A stretch of DNA of 64,000 nucleotides, taken from Ziziphus jujuba. Taxonomy: Eukaryota; Streptophyta; Magnoliopsida; Rosales; Rhamnaceae. The stretch covers positions 3,293,501 through 3,357,500 of the forward strand of contig NC_083388.1 of assembly GCF_031755915.1 (NCBI RefSeq), given 5' to 3'. The notes under the pieces were generated by a model, which worked only from the letters and a program-made list of their open reading frames with translations, was not told where the DNA came from and did no database searches. The translations under genes were made by a program, and so were the position numbers. This document shows, in pieces, positions 55,454 through 64,000 of this stretch (position 1 is the first letter of the stretch; every line of letters begins with the position of its first letter).

Positions 55454-55796
55454 TGAATATGGATACAAAGTGATGTGACGGTATTTTCTTTAATTAAAAA
55501 TTTTTTGTTTAAAAAAATATTTCTTTTTCTCTTCAATAAAAATATGGGCAATTAATATATTTGATATTTTGTTTCTCACTATTTTTAAAATTTTAACTAA
55601 CAAAATTCGCGTATAAGCTCTTTTAGACATAATTTTCAATTTTCATGAGTAATCCATTTTTCTTAATTAGGGTAATTAACTAGCATCACATCATCTCTTC
55701 TATATTATATAGTTGTAAGATTAGTGATGACATGACCACACGTTATTGGAAATTTCCATATATATTAACTATCATCGCATTTTCCCATTTTTCTTT

Positions 55797-56006
55797 CAAC
55801 TTCCTACTCACTACCACACCACCAAAGGCCTTCCTCCCATCTCATGATGAACCCCTCAGAACCGCATTCGATGGGGCAAAACTTGCCTTCGGAGAAATTC
55901 TTAAGATCCTTAAACCTAATCTAGTCATCTATGATTTTCTGCAGCCATGGACCCCAAGAGAAGCTAATTGTGATTGTGAGAAAATCAAATCTGTTATGTT
56001 GGACTG
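55797..56006 (+). pseudogene. UGT fragment in block Y
   Basis: Paralogue of 23,097-23,310. It reads LRTAFDGAKLAFGEILKILK, then KPNLVIYDFLQPW and KIKSVMLD with a stop. The long stretch matching GEIL..LKPNLVIYDFLQPW is in one frame here, unlike in X. No start, catalytic His or PSPG box. Confidence 0.75.
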
Positions 56007-57083
56007 AGATAACCCACTCTCACCTCCCAAATCTCTTTTTTCTTATTGTTGAGATAAGCTCCACTACACTCTCACTTGCATATTGTAATTGTTCGGGTCA
56101 GGTCATACATTAAAATTTTCAAATTAATATTTTAATATTTTGAAATATCATTTTGGAAAGATTAATTAAATGACTTTAGTTTCATATTAATTAGAGATAA
56201 AAAAAAGGTACATGATTGTCATATGTATATATTGAAATTTTTTAAAAAAAAGTGCGATAATCTCATCTCAGAAGCGCAGAAGCAGTTGAGAGTTTTCTAC
56301 TCTCAAATACATGCGTAAATTGAAGTTTCATTGAACATGAATATATCAACTAAACGATTAGATTGTTTAATTAAATTTTCTTTAAAATTTACTTTAACTT
56401 ATTTCATCATTGTTCTTAATTGAAATTTAATTTTAAAAATCCTTTAATCAATAAGGCTTTCAACCTACTTCTCCGATATTTCAAACAATCTTGAATAGTT
56501 TGAGCTTATTTGATAAATAGTCTAATCTTATTTGACATGGCTGTGCAATTTATAGAAGAAAAAATGCACTAAAAAAAATGGACTAAAACTAACTTTGGTC
56601 TAAGTCTTTGTTTGGGACCACATGGATTCTTAGTCCTCCACATGGGAGGGACTCATCTCAACCAATTATAAACTTGTTAATGTCCCACGTAAGCTTTTTA
56701 GTCATTAAGAATTGCATCCAACTGTATTGTGGTGGAATCACTTGGCTATTCCTTTTTCTTTGTTTAATTGGAAATGAAATTTCTTGGCTATTTCATTCAA
56801 GTAGCAGACTTTTGTTCTTGGAGCACGAAGCAGACTTTCTTTTACCAAGAAGGAATCCATAAATATCATCTCATGTTACCAAGAAGGAATCCATAAAAAA
56901 GTGAGATAATACCAAGTGCAAAAAGCACCTAAAATTTTGAACAAATTTTTATCCAGGATGTGTAAGAATTCCAGTGTATTTTTACTTACGTGTTTTAAGG
57001 AGGATACTAACCAATTATCTCAATACACATTTCAAAGGAGTTAGGGGTTGGTTGATCACAAATAGGGCAGCAGCAGATTCCTG
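56007..57083. other. spacer and upstream region of the block Y RLP
   Basis: Non-coding and co-linear with 23,311-23,965 plus 26,063-26,733 of block X. It bears the empty site of the TIR element near 56,620. A GGAATCCATAAA phrase is repeated near 56,850 and 56,888. Confidence 0.6.
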
Positions 57084-57091
57084 TACAAATA
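57084..57091 (+). promoter_or_regulatory. mutated TATA box of the block Y RLP
   Basis: TACAAATA stands where the paralogue in X has TATAAATA, in otherwise conserved surroundings (AGGGCAGCAGCAGATTCxTGTA). A T-to-C change in the core should weaken the promoter. Confidence 0.55.
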
Positions 57092-57814
57092 TTAATCAAA
57101 TATCCTTATCTTCCTCAACTGTTCAAGTATATAAAATATGAGCACTAGCGTACCACTGTGTATGTTAGTGAAGATGGGATTCTTAATGCATGCAATGAAA
57201 TTCTTATGCTTATTCGTTATCATCTTCTTCTTTTTAAAACCTCAACTTATGTGTTCCTCATATCCTTGGTCTTCTTCAAACGTAGTATTTTGCCCTCCTG
57301 ATCAGAGCCTTGCTCTGCTTCGGTTCAAGAACACTTTCTCTACTAATCATTCTGCGTCTTCATACTGTGACGACGTGTCATATCCGAAGACAGATTATTG
57401 GAATGAGAGTGTGGATTACTGCTTGTGGGACGGTGTCGCTTGTGATGGTGACACAGGCAACGTCATTGAACTTGATCTCAGTTGCAGTTGGCTTCAAGGT
57501 GTCATCCATTCAAATAGTTCCCTTTTCAATCTTTTTCACCTTCGGAGGCTCAACCTTGCTTTTAATGACTTTATGCAGTCTCAATTTCTCCCAATTTTGG
57601 TAAGTTTTCTAGTCTCACACACCTTGACCTATCATCTTCAATGCTTTCAGGGAAGGTCCCTTTTGATGTGTCTCATCTATCTTGATTGGTTTCACTTGAT
57701 TTGACTGCCAACGAAGGTTTAGAATTTGATGCATCTGTTTTCAAAGGCCTTGTTAAGAACCTAACCCAATTAATTAACGCAACCTTTTCTTCACTTTGTA
57801 AATATGAGCAATAT

Positions 57815-58650
57815 TGTCAAATCGTAATTCGGAATGTGAATCGTAAAATACATTTAAAAATAATAATAAATTATAATAATATCAATCTATTATTCATCAA
57901 TGCAAATATAATTATTAATTTTAAATTCAACATTTAATTTTTAAAATGATAGCTACATCTATAAAATAAAATTTTAATGAATACTATTTTTTAAAAATAA
58001 AATAATAAAAAAATCTAATTAATTATAAGTAATAAATTATAACTTATGTCAATTTTCAAATTCAAATACATTGATATCTATTTAAAATATTAAAACCTTG
58101 GATTTTGACGTGGCCATATTATACCATTACATCTTAATAAATAATAAAAAAACTAAAGATTTTTATTCACGGGCCATCTTATGAATTTATGATCATCTCT
58201 TTAACCAATAAACAAAAAATAATAATAATAATAATAATATTTATTTATTATTTTATTTATTCAATTTAATCACTTGCAGGAATCACGATCATATCAATTT
58301 CAACTTTCTACACTTTAACCAATAAATTCACAAAAAGACCAAAAAAAAAAACTTTAACCAATAAAAATTAAAAAGAAAACAAATAAAATAATAATAACTT
58401 TTCTTCATCTCTGCCATCTTCATCTTCTTCTCCTTTGTGCATCGTCTTCTTCTCAAGGTCTTCTAATTCTTCTCGGTTTTTTCAATAAATCATTATTATC
58501 TTCTTCTCTTCTCCGTCTTCTCCGATTATCACTGTCTTCTTCTCTAGTCTCTACTTCTCAAATAGATTTTTTTTTTAAAGGTATTTTGCTTTTGGAAGAT
58601 TAAAATTAATTGAAAAACAGGGAAAAAAAGCGCAGAAAACAGAGTGAAGA
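57815..58650. other. foreign stretch replacing LRR sequence in the block Y RLP
   Basis: It starts after GTAAATATGAGCAATATTG and ends before AAATGCTAACCATCTCACAG, both RLP words. Relative to block X about 130 bp (27,425-27,555) is missing and about 836 bp of unrelated AT-rich text is present. The last 250 bases hold many TCTTCTTC words (58,400-58,560). No inverted ends or target duplication were found, so this may be an insertion with deletion or filler from break repair. Confidence 0.6.
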
Positions 58651-59540
58651 AATGCTAACCATCTCACAGGGTCACTGTCAGAGTCTAACTGGAGTATTTC
58701 TCTCAAAATCTTAGACCTTAGGCACTACCATTTCACAGGATTGCTTCCGATGTCAATAGGGAACGCACATAGATTACATTCATTGACATCGCGTCTAACA
58801 ATTTAAGTGGTGAGATTCCAGCTTCCATCTCAAACATTGTCCAGATTGAATATTTGATGCTTGAAGATAACAAATTCCAAGGTCAAATTCTTGATGCATT
58901 TGACAACCTGAGTAAACTAGATCATATATATCTTGGGAGAAATAGATTAACGGGTCAGTTGCCCTCATCAATATTCAATCTAACTCAACTCCTCTATATT
59001 GATTTTTCGTCCAATCAACTAGAAGGTCGGTTCCCTAAACATGCAACTCAGCTTTCAAAGCTTAGAAAACTTCACTTGTCTGATAACATGCTAAATGGGA
59101 TAATACCTCCTTGGCTTCTCAGTTTGCCATTTTTAGAATATTTGTTTCTCCAAAACAACTTCCTCACTGGTAATATCAACGAAATCAAAACTCTTCATTA
59201 CTTAATGTTGATTTGTCAAATAATAGTCTATCTGTACCTATTCCTGGATCTATCTTTAAACTCGAGGATATGACTACTTTGGTGCTTTCCTCAAATAACC
59301 CAAGTGAAGTTGTGGAGATGGACACACCATCAAAGCTCAAAAACTTAATCACGCTAGATCTTTGTGGAAACTTGCTTGAGGGTAAACTCCCCATTCTCCC
59401 TAAGATTTAGTTTTCTTCTCCGCCTCCAAAAACAAGTTTACCGGAGAAGTTTCATCATCAATTTGTCATCTAGTACAACTTGTGGTTCTTGACTTGTCCT
59501 ACAACAGTCTAGCTAGTAAGGTTCCACGTTGTCTTGGAAA

Positions 59541-59972
59541 TGAAGGATCAATGTTGACTTAGAAGGATCTAGAATTAACTAATATATTTGATATACTTGG
59601 TTGGCAAGTAAAGCGTTGGAATTTGTGAAAAAAAATATCTAAAATTGAGAATGATAGCAAGGCATAGTGAAGTCTAGAAGGTAGTCGGCTAAAGCAACCG
59701 ACAATAGCAAGTATAGGAGGAAGCTTTGGCTTCCATGATTGCTGAGCTACTAAATTGAGTAGAGTAGGCTCCTAGAAAGAGAGAGCGCTCATGTGTTAGT
59801 AAAGTATGTAAGAGTCAATAACGTACGCTAGGTGTTTTAAGTGCTAAAAGAGTCTCAAATGCTACTATGTCTGTGGGTCCTACTGAATGTATAAATATTT
59901 TATATTGTAGTTATGTATTTGTCTTGTATAAATTATTAATATAATAGAATTAATTTATTTTCTTCCCCAACA
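59541..59972. mobile_element. solo LTR (432 bp) in the block Y RLP
   Basis: Starts TGAAGGATCAATGTTGAC and ends CTTCCCCAACA, with TG...CA ends. The perfect 5-bp duplication GGAAA flanks it (59536-59540 and 59973-59977), and the LRR text CTTGGAAATTTTAGC is restored across it. No coding content. Confidence 0.85.
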
Positions 59973-60003
59973 GGAAATTTTAGCAACTTGTCAAAACTAA
60001 ATA

Positions 60004-60983
60004 TGTAACAGCCCAGTTTATCCGCATGAGATATTGTCCACTTTGGGTCCAGCTCGCACGGTTTTGTCAAAATGCGTCTCAAGGGAAAGGTATCCACACC
60101 ACCTCATAAGGCGTGCTTCGTTCCCCTTTTCAACCGATGTGAGATCTCACAATCCACCCCCCTTGGGACCCAGAGTCCTCGCTGGCATACCGATCCGGGT
60201 ACTGGCTCTGATACCAACCGTAATAGCCCAGACCACCCGCATGCGATATTGTCCGCTTTAGGTCCAGCCCGCACGGTTTTGTCAAAACGCCTCACAAGGG
60301 AAAGGTATCCACACCCTCTTATAAGGCATGCTTTGTTCCCCTTTCCAACTGATGTGGGACTTTACAATCCACCCCCCTTGGAGCCACACCTATCTGGGTA
60401 CTGGTTTTGATACCAACTGTAACAGCCCAGATCACTTGCATGTGATATTGTCTGCTTTGGGTCCAGCCCATACGCTTTTATCAAAATGTGTCACACGGGT
60501 ATCCACACCTTCTTATAAGACATGCTTCATTCCCCTTTCCAACCGATGTAGGACTTCACAATCCACCCATTTGGGGCCTAGCGTCCTCGCTGGCACATCG
60601 ATCCGGGTCTGGCTTTGATACCAACTGTAATAGCCTAGACCACCCACATGCGATATTGTCCTCTTTGGGCCCAGCTCGCATGGTTTTGTCAAAATACATC
60701 ACACGGAAAAGGTATCCACACCACCTTATAAGGCGTGCTTCGTTCCCCTTTTCGACCAATGTGGGACTTCACAATTCAACCCCCTTGGGGCCCAGCCTGC
60801 ATGGTTTTAAAAGGTCTCGCAAGGGAAAGCGGACAATATCGTGATTGGGCCTGGGAGGCCCGGGCTAATGGGACTGGCAGGTGAAGGGGTGGAATCCCTA
60901 ACCATTGTAATACGTTTTAACAAAACCGTGCGGGCTGAGTCCAAAGAGGATAATATTATATGCAGGTGGTCTGGGCTGTTACA
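60004..60983 (-). mobile_element. multimeric TRIM element with an inverted terminal copy
   Basis: Read on the minus strand, the unit is: a short LTR (TGTGAGAT... to ...GGGCTGTTACA), a tRNA-Met primer site (TGGTATCAGAGCCAG), a roughly 50-67-bp interior and a purine tract (AAGGGGGGTGGAT). Four LTRs lie at 60004-60151, 60219-60365, 60418-60560 and 60626-60773, spaced 199-215 bp with single interiors between them. After 60,774 comes a degenerate stretch, and 60,915-60,983 is a partial LTR in the opposite direction. The outer ends therefore read TGTAACAGCCCAG...CTGGGCTGTTACA. The flanks AAATA (59999-60003) and GAATA (60984-60988) fit a 5-bp duplication with one change; block X has GAATA here. TRIMs have no genes and move with helper enzymes (established knowledge). 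Confidence 0.8.
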
Positions 60984-60984
60984 G

Positions 60985-61330
60985 AATATAAGGATGAATA
61001 GCTTTCAAGGAACATTACCTGATGCAATTTGTAATCTAGAACAACTTATAGTTCTTAACTTGTCCTACAACAGTCTAGCTGGTAAGGTTCCACGTTGTCT
61101 TGGAAATTTTAGCAACAACTTGATAGAACTGAATATAAGGATGAATAGCTTTCAAGGAACAATACCTGAAGCAATTTGCCATCTAGAACAACTTATAGTT
61201 CTTGACTTGTCCTACAACAGTCTAGTTGGTAAGGTTCCACATTGTCTTGGAAATTTTAGCAACAACTTATTAGAACTTAATATAAGGATGAATAGCTTTC
61301 AAGGAACAATACCTGAAGCATTGGGAACCA
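60985..61330 (+). repeat. 147-bp LRR-pair tandem repeat in the block Y RLP
   Basis: The phrase AATATAAGGATGAATAGC starts at 60985, 61132 and 61279, exactly 147 bases (49 codons, about two LRRs) apart. Each unit codes NIRMNSFQGT(L/I)P, then AIC(N/H)LEQLIVL and GKVPxCLGNFSNNL. Block X has this pair once. Counting the copy before the transposons (about 59,430-59,540), the pair is present three times. Confidence 0.85.
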
Positions 61331-62260
61331 ACTTGACCAGCTTCAAATTGAATGGAAATCAGTTTGGAGGATTATTGCCAAGGTCTTTGCTCAACTGTTC
61401 TAAGTTGGAAGTCTTAGATGTTGACAATAACAAGTTACATGACATATTTCCTAATTGGTTGGAAACTCTTCCAGAATTGCAGGTTCTTGTTTTGGGGTCA
61501 AATAGTTTCCATGGTCTTGTTAGATCAGGTTCCAAGGCTAACAACCTCTTCCCCAAGTTGAAAATTTTTGACATCTCGAGGAACAATTTCAGTGGTCCTC
61601 TCCCAACTGGGTATTTGAAAATTTTCAAAGCCATGATGGATGTCAATGAATCAAAAAGTGACAAACTATATATTGGAGGCTCCATTTATGATGACACTTT
61701 GGAGTTGACAATCAAAGGACAAGAAATGGAACTGGTGAAAGTGTTATCCATGTTGTTCCTCATTGATTTATCCGAAAACAAGTTTGAAGGGGAGATACCG
61801 AAGGTAATTGGAGAGCTTAAATCGCTCAAGAGCTTGAATTTATCTCACAACAACTTGACAGGTCGAATCCTAGCATCTATTGGTCTATTGACTAATCTTG
61901 AAGGGTTGGATCTTTCTTCAAACAATTTTACTGACAAATTCCTGAAGAAATGGCAAATTTAACATTTATTTCCTTTTTTAACCTTTCATGGAATAATCTT
62001 ATTGGATGCATACAAAGGTAATTTTGGAAATGATTCGTACAAAGGTAATTTGAGACTATGTGGAGTTCCATTGATGAAAAAATGCAGTGATGAAGAGGGA
62101 TCACAACCACCTCCATCGACAAGCTCTCACCAAGATGATGAAATGGAGCATGAAAGTTTGTTAAACTGGAAAGCCATATCGGTGGGATACGCATGAGGGA
62201 TTGTGTCTGGTATGGTTATGGGATACTTTTTGTTGCACAGAGGAAGATAATACAGAGCTC

Positions 62261-64000
62261 GGCTTCTATGAAGGATAACAACCATTGAAAGAATGCTCGT
62301 GATGGAATAAATGGTCAGACTCATGGGAAAAAGGGAAAATTAATAGTAAGTTAACTGTTTGATATGTATTGCAATTTGAATTTTCCATCTTTTTTTTTTT
62401 TTTTTTTTTGTGGGTGGGTTGGGGTGGGGGATACTTGCTTGGGTGTTATACTAGCGTAATTTCTGTAGTAACTATGTTTGTGTGTGTTATGTTATGCTCT
62501 CAATATTTGATGCGTCAGAGCCTTTACTAGTTTTTTTCACTATCTATCTATAGTTCTAATTCAATTCATAATTGAGTGAATACCCCTGTCAAGCCTTTAA
62601 TGGCCCATGAATGGAATGCTAGAAAGTCCAGTTTATGATTTGTTTTTCATGATGGTAGTTCTTATTGTCTAACAAGCTCATGTGAGACATTAACACTATT
62701 CTTGAAATGTGTAAAGCAAAATGTTCGATGATGGTCCTGATAAAAAAATTAAGAGGGATTGAAACATAGCATATATGCTTACTTTGAATATCACCCCAGT
62801 GTATCATGTATAAATGTCACATGCATAAAGGAACGAGCTAAGGTGATGGTAGTCCTTCAAGGAAGACTTAAACATGGATTTCACTCATTTTATATTCAGC
62901 TTCAAGGAATTTTGTCTTCGAAGATAGCTTGTTAGTAATGAGGACAGTTTCAAAAGTAGACAACTTTTGTTTCTGCAAGTAAATAGTATCATAGTTGTAG
63001 CTTTGCATCAATAAAAATCCTAATATTTCTTTGTAGGACTCTATCAGTGATTCAGAATTTAATGTGCGGCATGAAAGATAGAGTCATCATGAGAATTATA
63101 ACTTGGTAATTAACTATGTTTTTTTCTATTCTTTTCGTTGAAAAAGCCTCAGGCCAGGACATCCTTGTATTCTTTCTCCTGTGGAATGTGGAATTTGATG
63201 AATTTTTATTTCCCTTTGCTTCTACTTCTTCTTTTGGGCTACAATGTCACTTCAGCCTTGTTCTCATAATACACTGTTTTAGTAATGAGTATAACATCCC
63301 TGTTTTGGTATCTGGTTCATCAGCACAACCTATTTATTAATTTCAGCATGTTCTACTACTATGTCTTTGAATCACCAAAGCAAGTTTTCAGTCTGTCGTT
63401 GTCTCATATACATTTGGTAATTGATAATGCTGCTTCTTCAGCTTCAATTGTTACTGATTCACATGATTCACATCCTATGTTACTGATTCTCATTTTTTTT
63501 CTCTTTTAAATAATGCAAAGAGTAGGTACTCTAAAGCCAAAAGCTTTTCTCACATATTGCAAATCTGCTAAACCTAAATTTGTTAGAGAAGAATTAGCTC
63601 ATCCTTTATAGAAAAGGGCCATGGAAGGAATTTCAAGCTCAAATAAGCTACCTGGTCTTTAGTGATTGAATGGATGTAATTTTGTAATAAAAGATAAAAA
63701 TGAAGAATGTGAAAGACATGTTGGGTCATTATAATTTTTCTATTTTTTCATGGAGAGTGAATAAAATTATATTTTTTAGTACATTTCTTGTTAATTTTAA
63801 AAGGTCAAAATAAATGATATTTTAAAAATAAATGTTAAAAGATATATATTTATTTTATTATGAATAAGAATCTGCAACTATATTTATAAAATGTATGTTT
63901 TTTTTCGCAATGTAAAAATGATTCTACATTTCTATAAACATTTGAATCATTTCTATAATAAGTGTTTCTGTTTATAAAAACAACTCTATATTTCCATAAT
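62261..64000. other. 3' flank of the block Y RLP
   Basis: Non-coding and matches 29,491-31,260 of block X, including the degraded exon-like piece (about 63,108-63,195). The long G run of X is here a broken T/G patch (GTGGGTGGGTTGGGGTGGGGG near 62,410). The window ends inside this block. Confidence 0.7.

Larger units (their letters stand above)
57174..62260 (+). pseudogene. RLP pseudogene of block Y, broken and invaded
   Basis: The conserved start is ATG 57174 (GTGAAGATGGG). Signal peptide and cap are kept, but the VDCCLW motif is VDYCLW (TGC to TAC, 57417-57419). A one-base loss near 57,585 shifts the frame, and CGA became TGA at 57683-57685. A foreign stretch (57,815-58,650) replaces about 130 bp of LRR sequence. 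LRRs resume at about 58,653-59,535 with more frame changes, then a solo LTR and a TRIM array split the next LRR. From 60,985 the LRRs read well to 61,930, where another base is lost. In the C-cap a short copy of nearby text (TACAAAGGTAATTT) replaced about 20 bases. TGA at 62194-62196 ends the membrane span (TGT to TGA). Two extra copies of a 147-bp LRR pair are present. Not functional. Confidence 0.88.
45230..64000 (+). repeat. segmental duplication, copy Y (runs to the window end)
   Basis: Partner of block X (22,585-31,300). Without its insertions the order is the same: TA-rich block (45,230-45,406), continuation at 55,454, UGT fragment, spacer, RLP promoter, RLP and 3' flank. Comparing the two gives empty sites for the Copia element (X near 22,745) and for the amidase-bearing TIR element (Y near 56,620). 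Confidence 0.85.

Noticed and set aside
60034..60844. Several open frames of 60-118 codons across the TRIM array
   Set aside because: The same frames repeat with each about 200-bp unit and code for nothing known; TRIMs are non-coding.
1..64000. CRISPR arrays, bacterial operons, rRNA or tRNA genes
   Set aside because: None seen. The tRNA-Met-like words are retroelement primer sites, and the tandem repeats lack the repeat-spacer form.
1..64000. A wholly new molecular system
   Set aside because: All strong signals fit known families (RLP, UGT, amidase, transposons). The new elements are particular architectures and fusions, not an unknown system.

Overview
This is nuclear DNA of a flowering plant, most likely a eudicot and plausibly a woody one; I cannot name the species. 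The evidence is an AT-rich background, intronless Cf/RLP12-type receptor-like protein (RLP) genes, GT1 glycosyltransferase fragments, and plant Copia, CACTA, hAT, Tourist, TRIM and solo-LTR elements. No rRNA, tRNA or CRISPR was seen.

Layout. 1-1,930: possible minus-strand exons of an unidentified gene. 1,950-14,330: two copies of one duplicated block. The first copy has lost almost its whole RLP coding body. The second carries an intact 983-aa RLP (9,735-12,686). 14,900-19,590: a wrecked RLP fused to a UGT fragment and holding a solo LTR, then a short intact RLP (17,372-19,588, 738 aa). 19,590-31,300: block X, with a UGT remnant, a TIR element carrying amidase exons, and a full-length RLP stopped by one TGA. 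31,345-38,900: a 7.2-kb CACTA element inserted in an RNase H-like frame and holding a probable 3.3-kb solo LTR. 38,900-45,230: MITEs and UGT fragments. 45,230-64,000: block Y, the paralogue of X, interrupted by a decayed Copia element that holds a nested coding-less LTR element. Block Y's RLP is a heavily invaded pseudogene.

Function. The two intact RLPs should be single-pass plasma-membrane immune receptors with an extracellular LRR domain. They have no kinase and by family knowledge would signal through SOBIR1/BAK1-type partners. Everything else looks like birth-and-death debris of an RLP-UGT repeat unit: LRR number changes, segmental duplications and insertions. Their order can be read from paralogous empty sites.

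Limits. Homology calls rest on reading motifs and on comparison within the window. No database search, alignment program or expression data was available. Element ends are exact where a target-site duplication is quoted and approximate elsewhere.
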